Shown piece by piece: positions 8,214 through 17,082 of a stretch of 40,053 nt of DNA; position 1 is the first letter of the stretch, and every line of letters starts with the position of its first letter. The notes beneath the pieces were generated by a model that worked only from the letters and a program-made list of their open reading frames with translations, was not told the DNA's origin and did no database searches. The translations under genes were made by a program, and so were the position numbers. Source of the DNA: Magnetovibrio sp. (GTDB lineage Bacteria > Pseudomonadota > Alphaproteobacteria > Rhodospirillales > Casp-alpha2). Location of the stretch: contig PARE01000059.1 of assembly GCA_002709525.1 (NCBI GenBank), positions 3,490 to 43,542 on the forward strand. The letters run 5' to 3'.

Positions 8214-9330
8214 GGAAGCGCCTGTCTTAGACGAGAACAAACAAGCCATAGGCTCTAGCGTCAAACGGAGCTCTCGCCGCGTCGTAGCGGTGACCCTTTT
8301 CTCCCTGGTGGGACCTGTGGCCATCGGCACCGGGGCGCTTTACATGTACGCAACCGGTGGACGCACCGTATCAACAGAAAACGCTTATGTAAAAGCAGAT
8401 AAGATCGCTATCAGTGCGGACATCTCTGGCCGAGTGGTACGGGTCAATACCACCGCGAACCAGACTGTACGCACGGGTGACGTTTTGTTCCGCTTGGATG
8501 AAGAACCCTTCCGGATCGCCAAGTATCGCGCAGAGGCCAAATTGGAGGCGGCACGCCAAACCATTGCCGCCTTGAAGGCTGAGTACCGTCAGAAAATCGC
8601 CGAACACAAATTGGCCAAAGGTGATATCGGTTACTACCAGCGCGGCGTGGATCGGCAACGCAAGTTGCACGGGAAGGGTTTTGCATCGCAGAGTAAACTG
8701 GATGACGCGGAACAAAACCTACGCGCCGCTCGGGATCGGCTAGCGACGATTACTCAGGACATCGCCCGGGTGCGGGCGCGTCTTGGTGGGCGGGTCGACA
8801 TCAACGCCGACAATCACCCAACCGTGCAGGAGGCTGTGGCCGTTCTGGATGAGGCGAACCTGAATCTTAAGCGCACCGCAGTCATTGCGCCGAGCCGCGG
8901 GATCATTACTAATTTTGGCCTGGAGGTTGGCGAGTATATCGAGGAGGGTAAGCCAATATTCTCCTTGGTCGGCACTGATAACTTTTGGGTAAGCGCCAAC
9001 TATAAGGAAACGGAGTTGACCAACGTCCGTGTTGGCCAACCTGCCAAGTTCCGGGTGGATACCTATCCAGACCGGGTGATTCAAGCAGTGGTCGCATCCA
9101 TCTCGCCAGCCACGGGGGCTGAGTTCGCGTTATTGCCGCCACAGAACGCGTCGGGTAATTGGGTCAAGGTGGTGCAACGCCTGCCGGTCCGCTTGGAGAT
9201 CGTCGACACGGGGAAAATACCTCGGCTTCATGCCGGGATGAGTGTCATCGTTGACATAGATACTGGCCACAAACGTCAGTTACCGCCATTTCTATCTAAT
9301 GCGGTTACCTGGATGAACGATCGGCTATGA
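8206..9330 (+). CDS. HlyD/EmrA-type membrane fusion protein (efflux adaptor)
   Basis: A 374-aa periplasmic adaptor that joins an inner-membrane exporter to an outer-membrane channel. It has a short cytoplasmic N terminus, one membrane helix at about residues 25-47 (VTLFSLVGPVAIGTGALYMY), and then the first half of a biotinyl-lipoyl-like domain (SADISGRVVRVNTTANQTV, GDVLFRLDEEPF). A long helical hairpin follows (about residues 100-200, rich in Ala, Arg, Lys and Gln), and then the returning lipoyl half and beta-barrel (TAVIAPSRGIITNFGLEVGEYI). It starts inside the end of marR, so the two are cotranscribed. The usual partner, an EmrB-type MFS pump, does not follow. Only a 31-codon ORF overlaps its stop codon, so the efflux system looks incomplete here. 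Confidence 0.92.
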   Translation: MAEEAPVLDENKQAIGSSVKRSSRRVVAVTLFSLVGPVAIGTGALYMYATGGRTVSTENAYVKADKIAISADISGRVVRVNTTANQTVRTGDVLFRLDEEPFRIAKYRAEAKLEAARQTIAALKAEYRQKIAEHKLAKGDIGYYQRGVDRQRKLHGKGFASQSKLDDAEQNLRAARDRLATITQDIARVRARLGGRVDINADNHPTVQEAVAVLDEANLNLKRTAVIAPSRGIITNFGLEVGEYIEEGKPIFSLVGTDNFWVSANYKETELTNVRVGQPAKFRVDTYPDRVIQAVVASISPATGAEFALLPPQNASGNWVKVVQRLPVRLEIVDTGKIPRLHAGMSVIVDIDTGHKRQLPPFLSNAVTWMNDRL

Positions 9331-9422
9331 CCTCAGGGGCTGGCCTTGCCAACATCTTGTTCTGTTGCCTGTCATTGGTGTTATTCATGTCAAGCGGCGA
9401 GCCTATGCAGGCGGAATCCTAA
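9327..9422 (+). CDS. 31-aa ORF coupled to hlyD, possible remnant of an emrB-like gene
   Basis: The ATG overlaps the hlyD stop in ATGA. The 31 codons encode one hydrophobic stretch (ANILFCCLSLVLFM) and end at TAA 9420-9422. EmrB-type MFS exporters normally start at this place and begin with a similar first membrane helix, so this may be the surviving start of a deleted emrB. It could also be a genuine small membrane protein or chance. No further MFS sequence is seen in the next 100 nt. Confidence 0.35.
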   Translation: MTSGAGLANILFCCLSLVLFMSSGEPMQAES

Positions 9423-9446
9423 GCCCAAAGAAGGAGACAAGAACTT

Positions 9447-10508
9447 GTGAAAATTCTCATCCTACCCGGTGACGGCATCGGCCCCGAGATAACTGCGGTG
9501 ACCCGTTCCGCTTTGGAAGTCTTGGACCGAAGGTTCGCGTTGGGCCTGGAATTTGTAGAGCGGGACATCGGCATGGCCGCTATTGAAAAGGGCCTTGATC
9601 CCATGCCTGATGCTATTATGGAGGAGGTTCGTACCACACCTTTCACCATGCTGGGTCCTGTTTCTACGATGGAGTATCCATCCGAAGTCCAGCATCTACC
9701 TAGTCCTTCATCTCTAATTCGCGACAATCTTGATCTGTTCGCAAATATCCGGCCCAGTCGCACCCGATCTGGCGTGCCATCCGTCGCAAAGCAAATGGAT
9801 TTGGTCATCGTTCGAGAAAATACCGAGGGTTTCTATGCGGTCCGCACTATGTTCGAAGGTAAGGGTGAATTTATGCCGACGCCGGATCTAGCTATGTCCC
9901 TTCGAAAGATTACGGTTCAGGGGTCGCGTCGTATTGCGAAGGTGGCTTTTGACTTGGCCCAGACGCGCCGTAAAAAAGTGACCGTTGTCCACAAGGGCAA
10001 TGTGCTTCGCGTCACTGACGGCCTGTTTCTTCGCGAGGTCCGTTCTGTTGCCGAGGACTATCCCGATGTGGAGACGGAAGAGATCATCGTCGATGCCATG
10101 GCGGCACTGCTGATACGTCGGCCTGAGAGTTTTGATGTATTGGTGACCACAAATCTGTTTGGCGACATACTCTCCGATGAGGCCGCTGAGTTGTCCGGCG
10201 GTCTAGGCCTTGGCGGTTCCATCAACGCGAGCCACGACCATGCCGTCGCGCAGGCCGCTCACGGTTCCGCACCAGACATCGCGGGTCAGAACAAAGCCAA
10301 CCCCACGGCACTGGTGATCTCCGCACAGATGTTGTTAAAGTGGCATGCAAACAGGTCTGGGAACAACCAACTGGCGCACGCGGCGGCACATTTGGAAGCC
10401 GCATTGGACGACGTCTTGGCGGATCCGAGCAACCACACGATGGATATGGAGGGTAGCGCCAGGACGGATGAATTTGGAGAGGTTTTGGCGCGCGCGGTCG
10501 ATCAGTAA
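9447..10508 (+). CDS. Isocitrate/isopropylmalate dehydrogenase family protein
   Basis: A 353-aa NAD(P)-dependent beta-decarboxylating dehydrogenase of the IDH/IPMDH/tartrate dehydrogenase family, which oxidises a 2-hydroxyacid carrying a 3-carboxylate. The N terminus is KILILPGDGIGPEI. The substrate region RENTEGFYAV, the catalytic Lys in VHKGNVLRVTDGLF, the metal-binding Asp cluster in TNLFGDILSDEAAEL and the nucleotide loop AAHGSAPDIAGQNKANPTA are all present. The active-site loop is not diagnostic for isocitrate, isopropylmalate, homoisocitrate or tartrate. The absence of leuA/leuC/leuD neighbours makes leuB less likely. The start is GTG at 9447 with a strong AAGGAG 10 nt upstream. A class V aminotransferase follows 108 nt downstream and may act in the same C2-C4 acid metabolism. 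Confidence 0.9.
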   Translation: MKILILPGDGIGPEITAVTRSALEVLDRRFALGLEFVERDIGMAAIEKGLDPMPDAIMEEVRTTPFTMLGPVSTMEYPSEVQHLPSPSSLIRDNLDLFANIRPSRTRSGVPSVAKQMDLVIVRENTEGFYAVRTMFEGKGEFMPTPDLAMSLRKITVQGSRRIAKVAFDLAQTRRKKVTVVHKGNVLRVTDGLFLREVRSVAEDYPDVETEEIIVDAMAALLIRRPESFDVLVTTNLFGDILSDEAAELSGGLGLGGSINASHDHAVAQAAHGSAPDIAGQNKANPTALVISAQMLLKWHANRSGNNQLAHAAAHLEAALDDVLADPSNHTMDMEGSARTDEFGEVLARAVDQ

Positions 10509-10616
10509 AAATCACAGCGATGTTTTTGCCTTTCGTCCTTGGCGACGATAGGGTGCGCTCAATTCGAAGAAAGCCTCAGGCTATCATTACCAATTAAGAC
10601 CGCAGGGATACGTGGA

Positions 10617-11816
10617 ATGCCGACTTTTAATACCCGCCAGCGCGGGTGGAATTTCCTCCAGACACCCGGACCGACGAACATCCCGAATAGGGTGTTGAGT
10701 GCTATGAATCAGCCGGCTGTAGAATTCTTGGGACCGGAATTCATAGATTTTGCGCAGGGACTATTCGATGATCTCAAGCCCTTGTTTGGGACTACAGGTG
10801 ACATGATTATCTACGCTGCCAACGGTCATGGAAGTTGGGAAGCGGCGCTAACCAATACTTTGGAGATCGGCGAAAAGGTCTTGATCCCTGAAACGGGCCG
10901 TTTCGCGCTTAGTTGGGGCGACTTCGCTGGTAAACTTGGTATCGAATGTGAAGTCGTGGAGAATGATTGGCGCAAGGCCGTTGATCCCAATGCTATCGAG
11001 GAACGGCTCCGAGCCGATACCGATCACGAGATCAAGGCAATCTTACTGGTCCATACGGACACAGGAACGGGAATAACTTCTGACGTAGCTGGGGTCCGCG
11101 CTGCCATCGATGCGGTCGGACATCCTGCATTGCTCATGTGCGACACCATCGCGTCTTTGGTCACTTGTCCTTACGAGATGGATGCTTGGGGCGTAGATGT
11201 GACCATCAGCGCTGGTCAGAAAGGGTTTATGCTGCCGCCTGGTTTGGGCTTCAACGCGGTGAGCCAAAAGGCGCGCGAAGTGGCCAAGACCTGTCATAGA
11301 CCTGGTAATTACTGGGATTGGTCGGAGCGTCTGGACTCGGAGGAGTTCTATTTGTCCTTCTGTGGAACTGCGCCAGAGCACATGATGTTTGGCTTGCGCG
11401 CTGCCATTGACATGATCAACGAGGAAGGCTTGGAAAACGTGTTCAATCGGCACTTTCGCTTATCGCGGGCTGTGCATGCGGCGGTGGATAAATGGGCCGA
11501 GGGCGGTGCGCTACAAAATAACGCGATCAATCCCAAAGACCGATCGAACTCGGTGACCACAATTTTGCTTGATGAAGCTTATGACCCAATCGACGTACGC
11601 GATATCTGCCGGGAACGCTACAATTTGGCGCTGGGCAACGGTATGGGCAAGATCGGGGACGAGTCCTTCCGCATTGGCCATATGGGAGATCTAAACGAAA
11701 CCATGATATTTGGCACCTTGGGTGCCGTTGAGGCCGGGTTGAAGGGCCTTCAGATCCCCCATGGCGAAGGCGCGGTGAACGCGGCTATAGAAAGCCTGTT
11801 GGAATCTAATGACTGA
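10617..11816 (+). CDS. Class V PLP-dependent aminotransferase (serine/alanine-glyoxylate aminotransferase-like)
   Basis: A 399-aa fold-type I aminotransferase of class V. It probably moves an amino group from serine or alanine to glyoxylate or a similar 2-oxoacid. N-terminal LQTPGPTNIPNRVLSAM is typical of the AGT/SGAT group. The substrate-loop region ANGHGSWEAAL is present, Asp of CDTIAS stacks on the pyridine nitrogen of PLP, and the Schiff-base Lys is in SAGQKGFMLPPGL. The open frame extends 26 codons upstream, but that leader has no family likeness, so the ATG at 10617 is preferred. It converges with benE. The isocitrate-type dehydrogenase is just upstream on the same strand. The specific donor and acceptor cannot be set from sequence. 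Confidence 0.92.
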   Translation: MPTFNTRQRGWNFLQTPGPTNIPNRVLSAMNQPAVEFLGPEFIDFAQGLFDDLKPLFGTTGDMIIYAANGHGSWEAALTNTLEIGEKVLIPETGRFALSWGDFAGKLGIECEVVENDWRKAVDPNAIEERLRADTDHEIKAILLVHTDTGTGITSDVAGVRAAIDAVGHPALLMCDTIASLVTCPYEMDAWGVDVTISAGQKGFMLPPGLGFNAVSQKAREVAKTCHRPGNYWDWSERLDSEEFYLSFCGTAPEHMMFGLRAAIDMINEEGLENVFNRHFRLSRAVHAAVDKWAEGGALQNNAINPKDRSNSVTTILLDEAYDPIDVRDICRERYNLALGNGMGKIGDESFRIGHMGDLNETMIFGTLGAVEAGLKGLQIPHGEGAVNAAIESLLESND

Positions 11817-11910
11817 TCTATGTCGGGATGCTATCTCCGGCGGCCGATCCGATTTCCCAAGCCGGTCCTACTGTCTAATTCAACTTTTTGATAACTTTAA
11901 TGAGATGTTC

Positions 11911-13161
11911 TTAGCTAGAGGCTCTCGGCCTGTGAGCCTCGAAATCATGGCGTTCTAGTATCCAGGAGGTGGCAAACCCAAACATCAGGCCCCAAAATGG
12001 TGAACCGATGTTGAATAGCGAGATGTCGGACACCGTGAACATGAAGGCAATCAAGCCGCCCATGGCGAAATCGCCACGAAAGGCGGCCGTAAAGGCTCCC
12101 CGGAGCACGTTCAATAGAGCAATGCCAGCCAGTGTTGCGAGAAATTCTATTGGCGTCGCCAGCATCAGCGAGGTGAAGAACGGCGCGAATAAACCGAACA
12201 ATATGGCGCCAATACAGGCGATCAAGGCCGCTGTGTATTGTCCTTCGCGGGCTGTTCCGCCGCCTGACAAAATGGCATTCAAGGGTCCGGTGAGGCAGGT
12301 TGACACGGTTCCCACCGTTGCTGTAACTAAGGAACCGATCCCGCATACGAACGTGATCGTGTTAATGGGAGGTCGATGACCCGCGACCGTGAGCACAGTA
12401 ATCCCCTGGCTATTCTGCGCCGCAAGAACTGTGATCATCAAGGGCACTACCAACTCCAATATCGCCTGCCAAGAAAACGCCGGTACCTGGAAAACAGGCG
12501 TTGCCAACATTAACGACATTTCTGCCATGTCCGGACCGTCACCGAAGCTTGCAACGCAAAGAGCACCTATGGCAATAGCGACGATCAAAGGTGGAACGCG
12601 ATTGTTGATAGCGGGTATGGCTGTCGTGGCAAAGAAGGCCGCTGTCATGGAGATGGCGATCACCGGCGCGGTGGTAAAGGCCTTGATCCAATCCAGGCCA
12701 AACTGCAGGAAAACCCCCGCCACCATGCCCATGACAATGGGTAAGGGAATGGCATCCATGATCCGTCGGACCCATCCGGACAGGCCGAGGATTAACATCG
12801 CTGCGCCCGCCGCGTAGTACGCGCCTAGGACTTCCGCAAAGCTCATGTGTTCCAGCGCTGGACCGACCAGAACGATACCCGGTATCGACCAAAGGAATAC
12901 GAGAGGCTGACGATAGATACAGCACATGATCAAACTGATTAATCCGTTGATGAAGAACGCGCCAAATAACCACGATGCCAATTCGCCATGTGCCAAGCCG
13001 GCTTGATTGCCGACGGCCAGCATGATTGCGGTCGGGCCGGATACGGCAAAGATACATCCGACTAGGCCGACAGTGACCTGGTCGGTTGTGGTGTCACGCG
13101 CCACTCCTGTTGCGGAAGTTCGCGGTTGCGGGGGCCGCTCCGAGTTAAAGGCTTGGAACAC
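11911..13161 (-). CDS. benE: BenE-family benzoate/H+ symporter
   Basis: A 416-aa inner-membrane protein with about 12 hydrophobic segments, belonging to the BenE family of the nucleobase/ascorbate-like fold (APC superfamily). Recognisable pieces are GLVGCIFAVSGPTAIMLAVG near the N terminus, the Gln-rich AAQNSQGITVL region and the Gly-rich loop CLTGPLNAILSGGGTA at about residue 290. BenE proteins import benzoate or related aromatic acids with protons. The start is a GTG at 13161 with AGGAG 7 nt upstream. It lies only 9 nt after the glycosyltransferase stop, so it is the last gene of a three-gene unit with the enoyl-CoA hydratase. No benzoate dioxygenase or benzoyl-CoA genes are nearby, so its real substrate is open. 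Confidence 0.9.
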   Translation of the reverse strand: MFQAFNSERPPQPRTSATGVARDTTTDQVTVGLVGCIFAVSGPTAIMLAVGNQAGLAHGELASWLFGAFFINGLISLIMCCIYRQPLVFLWSIPGIVLVGPALEHMSFAEVLGAYYAAGAAMLILGLSGWVRRIMDAIPLPIVMGMVAGVFLQFGLDWIKAFTTAPVIAISMTAAFFATTAIPAINNRVPPLIVAIAIGALCVASFGDGPDMAEMSLMLATPVFQVPAFSWQAILELVVPLMITVLAAQNSQGITVLTVAGHRPPINTITFVCGIGSLVTATVGTVSTCLTGPLNAILSGGGTAREGQYTAALIACIGAILFGLFAPFFTSLMLATPIEFLATLAGIALLNVLRGAFTAAFRGDFAMGGLIAFMFTVSDISLFNIGSPFWGLMFGFATSWILERHDFEAHRPRASS

Positions 13162-13170
13162 GATGATCTC

Positions 13171-14928
13171 CTACCCACCGCCCAGTTTGCGCCAGGTTTG
13201 GGAGCGGCCAAAAGGCCCGTTGATGCCCGAAGCGGCGTGAATGGGTGTCGCTGCAACAGCGATCAATCCGACTTTCGCCAGCCACCCGAGGGTTAGATAG
13301 AACGGGGTTATTTTCTCCTGCGTCATGTCTTTGACGACGTCGCCGGCCGACATGGCTCCGGCATTGATGATCTGCTTCAGCAAGTCCGCCGTGTCCGCCT
13401 CATCCAGCAATACCGCCGATAAGGGTGTGGCAATGTCGGATCGATAGAGAGCTTGAAATATTGCTTTATCGAATGGGCCATCGGCTGAAATCGTCGCGGC
13501 GGCGTCCAGCAGGCCCGTGGCATGGGCGAGAAAAGGCCTGAACGGATCTGGCGCAAGAGGGAACGGTGCCTTATTAGGCGATGGTGGAACACTCTCTTTT
13601 GCGTGGGCGCGTATGTCGGCGAGTTCGGTCCAGAGTTCCTGATGTGCGCGAGCAACATGGCGCCAGTCGTAGACGTCGGCGGCTCGCTTTTGGCCTGCAG
13701 CTCCAAGGCGTGCACGAAGGTCATCGTCCTCGATCAATCTGCTTATCGCTAGGGCCGCCGCCGGGACCTCCACGGCCGTGCTTTGGGATATGGCTGCGGT
13801 GAAAACTGGGGAGGGCACGAACCCCGTATCGTATAGGAACGCCATCTCCGCGCCCGCGCCGGGAGCTGGTTGGGAACTTGGTACAGTAAAACCCTCGACG
13901 CCATCGCGAACACTTTCGCGGTAGCCGTCATAGTGGCTGATCACCAATGGAAGGCCCGCGGCCATAGCCTCGATGGGCGTCAAGCCGAATGATTCCTGAA
14001 TATTGTCAGACAAGGAAATGAAAATGTCCGCCGCTGCCCAGACCTTATCATAAAGATCGTCTCTACTGCCGTCGATGAAGTGATGTTTGACGTTGGGGGC
14101 AAAGTCTTGGGCGGCTTGCTTGAAGGCGTTCTCGACCTCGGTGTTGGTGGCTTGGCCGGCCTGGATAAGATGCAGCTGGACCCCCGTATTGGCAGCCGCA
14201 GCTTCGGCTGCCAGATACATTGGCACGGGGTTGGCTTTCTCAACATGGTTCAGCCGACCGGCATACAGAAGTGCGATGTCGCTGTCCTTGATGTCCATTG
14301 CCTCGCGGAGGGTTAAGCGGGAATCGCTGTCGTTCGTCCTCGCCGCCATCTCGGCGCTGTCGACACCAAGCGGGATCACCGGAAGTTGACACGGGAGTTG
14401 GACGTCATGCTCGAACCGCGCACCCAGATAATCTGCCCAGTCGGCCAACAGGCGTTCAACCACGCCCTTCACACATTTTGAAGTGCAGACCAGGGCGTCC
14501 CAAGGTTGGACCGGGGCGACCATTAAATTGCCGATTACCTGCATAGCCTTGGTTTCTGACACCGTATGCGTGATCCCACAGATAGAGAAATCACGCTGAT
14601 CGAAGTGCCTCCGCCGCCAGGCTAGGTCGCCTAAGTCCGGGCCGGGCCGGAATACTGTACCCAGCTGTTTCAGGTGCGCGGTCGTCACGGGCAGAAAAGC
14701 CGCAGTCTGGTCCGCCCTCGCGCCGGAGTCGACGGCAAAGCGCTGGAATTTCTCAAACACATCAGCCGAGTCAGCGTAGATAAAGAAACGGTCGGTGCCG
14801 CCGTGCTTGATGAAACCGCGCAGAAATCCGCCCGTGGCGGATTGGCGTCCTACTATGCCGTCTCCCGAGGTTTGGTAGTTTTCGGGATTGTAATAAAAAG
14901 CGGCGTTGGGCGCGGATGGGCCCGCCAC
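13171..14928 (-). CDS. GT4-type glycosyltransferase with C-terminal extension
   Basis: A 585-aa protein. The C-terminal half of the GT-B core is clear: LLYAGRLNHVEKANP, a Rossmann-like region (VQLHLIQAGQ), and the donor-binding E-x7-E motif in ESFGLTPIEAMAAGLPLV at about residues 312-329. It most likely transfers a sugar from a nucleotide donor. The last 100 or so residues lie beyond the usual GT4 end. They contain MSAGDVVKDM and LTLGWLAKVGLI, which resemble a small winged-helix domain. The start is read as GTG at 14928, one nt after the stop of the enoyl-CoA hydratase. Further upstream codons would run deep into that gene and have no GT likeness. No polysaccharide gene cluster surrounds it, so the acceptor is unknown. 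Confidence 0.82.
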   Translation of the reverse strand: MAGPSAPNAAFYYNPENYQTSGDGIVGRQSATGGFLRGFIKHGGTDRFFIYADSADVFEKFQRFAVDSGARADQTAAFLPVTTAHLKQLGTVFRPGPDLGDLAWRRRHFDQRDFSICGITHTVSETKAMQVIGNLMVAPVQPWDALVCTSKCVKGVVERLLADWADYLGARFEHDVQLPCQLPVIPLGVDSAEMAARTNDSDSRLTLREAMDIKDSDIALLYAGRLNHVEKANPVPMYLAAEAAAANTGVQLHLIQAGQATNTEVENAFKQAAQDFAPNVKHHFIDGSRDDLYDKVWAAADIFISLSDNIQESFGLTPIEAMAAGLPLVISHYDGYRESVRDGVEGFTVPSSQPAPGAGAEMAFLYDTGFVPSPVFTAAISQSTAVEVPAAALAISRLIEDDDLRARLGAAGQKRAADVYDWRHVARAHQELWTELADIRAHAKESVPPSPNKAPFPLAPDPFRPFLAHATGLLDAAATISADGPFDKAIFQALYRSDIATPLSAVLLDEADTADLLKQIINAGAMSAGDVVKDMTQEKITPFYLTLGWLAKVGLIAVAATPIHAASGINGPFGRSQTWRKLGGG

Positions 14929-14929
14929 T

Positions 14930-15721
14930 TTACTTGCCTTTGAACTGGGGCTTGCGTTTCTCCATAAACGCCTTGCGACCCTCCTGGTAATCGGCACTGT
15001 TGAAGCAGTCGTCGACAACTCGCGCCATGCGGGCTTCGTCGCCACCGTCGGACTTAATCAACTCGTCGATGACCACCTTGGCCGCATAAATGGTCAGGGG
15101 CGCGTTCCGCGCGATGGTTTGGGCATAGTCATTGACGTAGGTGTTCAGTATGGCGCGCGGTACAATACGGTTTATTAGACCCATTTCCAGCGCTTCGGTT
15201 GGGTTAAACTGACGTGCTGTGTAAAAGATTTCCTTGGCGAACGAGGGGCCAACTACATCCACAAGCCGAGTCAGGCCATCGGCACGGTAGCCCAGGCCTA
15301 GTTTTGCCGCTGGCACGGCGTAGGTAGAAACATCGTTGGCGATCCGCAAATCGCAGCACAAGGCCAGACCGACGCCGCCACCGATGCAGAACCCTTCGAT
15401 CTTAGCAATCGTCGGCTTACTGCAGTTGGCAAGTCGGTCGGACGCGGCCTTCACCGTATTGTTATAAATTTCCACCGCATCTTCGCTGGAGCGGTTCTTC
15501 TCGAACTGAGAGATATCAGCGCCGGCGCAGAAGGCCTTGCCGCCGCGGCCCGATACGACGACCACGCGTACCGCGTCGTCTGCTTCAAAGTCATCTAGTA
15601 CTTTAGGGATCCCTTGCCACATATCAAAGGTCATGGCGTTTCGCTTGGCTTGGTTGTCGAGCTGGATAAAGCCTATTCCATTATCCCTCGAAACGATCAA
15701 TTGATCGGTGATATCACTCAT
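14930..15721 (-). CDS. Enoyl-CoA hydratase/isomerase (crotonase) family protein
   Basis: A 263-aa soluble crotonase-fold enzyme that probably hydrates a trans-2-enoyl-CoA or isomerises or cleaves a related acyl-CoA. The CoA/oxyanion region is seen in GRGGKAFCAGADISQFE (first oxyanion loop) and KIEGFCIGGGVGLALCCDLRIA (second oxyanion Gly). Typical crotonase catalytic Glu positions are not clear by eye (the segment after CDLRIA reads NDVSTYAVPAAKLGLGY), so it may not be a classic hydratase. The start is the ATG at 15721, with AAAGGGGA just upstream. An earlier in-frame ATG at 15751 lacks a ribosome site. It leads a unit with the glycosyltransferase and benE and is divergent from the MFS gene over a 124-nt gap. 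Confidence 0.9.
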   Translation of the reverse strand: MSDITDQLIVSRDNGIGFIQLDNQAKRNAMTFDMWQGIPKVLDDFEADDAVRVVVVSGRGGKAFCAGADISQFEKNRSSEDAVEIYNNTVKAASDRLANCSKPTIAKIEGFCIGGGVGLALCCDLRIANDVSTYAVPAAKLGLGYRADGLTRLVDVVGPSFAKEIFYTARQFNPTEALEMGLINRIVPRAILNTYVNDYAQTIARNAPLTIYAAKVVIDELIKSDGGDEARMARVVDDCFNSADYQEGRKAFMEKRKPQFKGK

Positions 15722-15845
15722 GGCATTCCCCTTTTGGCAAACTCGAGACATTTTACGGCCCCCTGCCTTGGAGACAACGCAAAAGCAACGACTTTGAAGC
15801 TCCGTCGGTCTTGCCGTCGGGCGAAGGTGGGCCTAGGTTTACGTT

Positions 15846-17081
15846 ATGATTGCCGCAATTGAACAGATGACCGGTCTTAACTGGAAGAGACAGGGAGCAG
15901 CCTTCTTGGTAGCCGGCGGGCATGGCGCCACACATTGGATTATGGCGACCTTCTATGTCCTCGTGCCCTTCATTCGGGAGGACTTGGGACTTAGCTACGC
16001 AGAGGCCGGAATATTCGCCTCCGTCTTTTTCGTTTCTTCTTTTGCCGCGAATGCGGGAAGCGGCGCGCTCGTCGATATAAGTGGACGCCGAGTTCTGTTG
16101 CAGGTTATCTCGCTGGTAATCGGCGGCGCGGCCTTGGTCGTCATGGGGCTGGCTCAGGGAAGCTGGTTGATCATCCTCTCGCTGGTCTTTATCGGCGCGA
16201 CCAATAACCTGTGGCATCCGGCCGCCATCTCCTATCTTTCTGAGCGCTTCCCGGTAAACCGCGGATATGTTCTGTCGATTCATACCTTGGGCGCGAGTTT
16301 TGGGGACATGATCGCACCGTTGGTTGCCGGTGTCTTGTTGGTGTGGACCACGTGGCAGACAACGGCGGCGGTATGTGCGGCCCCAATCTTTGCCATGGCA
16401 TTGGTACTGTATGTGTTATTGGGTGGTCGCGGGAGGCGAATGTCGACTGAGGATACGGCTGATGGCGACGCCGTCGAAGGTTTGAGTATCGGCGACTATA
16501 TCAACGGTATTCTGGGTGTGCTGCGGAATGGTGCCTTCCTGGGCATTTGTCTGATGGCGGCTTTTCGGTCGATGGCTCAGAATGGCCTCCTGTTCTTCCT
16601 ACCGTTGTTGATGTTGGATGACCTGGGTTTTGGACCGATTTTTCTGGGCGTGGCGCTGACATCCTTGCAGGTTGGCGGCATGATCGCTGGACCCGTGGCG
16701 GGAACGCTCTCGGATCGCACCGGTCGGCGGCCTATAGTCCTTGCTGGTCTGGCGACGACGACCTTGGTGATCACCGTGGTGCCAGCCATCACCGTTCCTA
16801 CACCGTTCGCGGTGCTTCTGGTCGTTCTTGGCTTCACCTTGTTCGCCGTCCGTCCCGTAGTGCACAGCTGGTCAATGGACCTAGTTCCTAGGAAGGTCGG
16901 CGGTAGCGCGATCAGTCTCTTGTTTGGGGCTCAGGCAGGATTCTCGACCCTTGTGCCGATTGTCGGCGGGCTCATCGCTGACATATGGGGCTTAGAGATG
17001 GTTTTTATGGTTTTGGCGCTTTGCATGGGCGTCGCAACGAGCGTCGCCTATGTGCTACCATCCGAAAAACGGGCATCGTAG
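15846..17081 (+). CDS. MFS transporter, fosmidomycin-resistance (Fsr)-like
   Basis: A 411-aa inner-membrane protein with about 12 predicted helices in two sets of six, split by a polar loop at about residues 195-215 (GGRGRRMSTEDTADGDAVEG). The MFS loop 2-3 signature appears as GALVDISGRRVLLQ and is repeated in the second half as GTLSDRTGRRPIVL. N-terminal GGHGATHWIMATFYVLVPF and NNLWHPAAISYLSERFP resemble the Fsr drug exporter group. It probably exports small molecules with proton exchange, and the substrate is unknown. It is divergent from the enoyl-CoA hydratase. Its stop is only 1 nt from the 3' end of the HCCA isomerase pseudogene coming from the other side. Confidence 0.9.
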   Translation: MIAAIEQMTGLNWKRQGAAFLVAGGHGATHWIMATFYVLVPFIREDLGLSYAEAGIFASVFFVSSFAANAGSGALVDISGRRVLLQVISLVIGGAALVVMGLAQGSWLIILSLVFIGATNNLWHPAAISYLSERFPVNRGYVLSIHTLGASFGDMIAPLVAGVLLVWTTWQTTAAVCAAPIFAMALVLYVLLGGRGRRMSTEDTADGDAVEGLSIGDYINGILGVLRNGAFLGICLMAAFRSMAQNGLLFFLPLLMLDDLGFGPIFLGVALTSLQVGGMIAGPVAGTLSDRTGRRPIVLAGLATTTLVITVVPAITVPTPFAVLLVVLGFTLFAVRPVVHSWSMDLVPRKVGGSAISLLFGAQAGFSTLVPIVGGLIADIWGLEMVFMVLALCMGVATSVAYVLPSEKRAS

Positions 17082-17082
17082 G

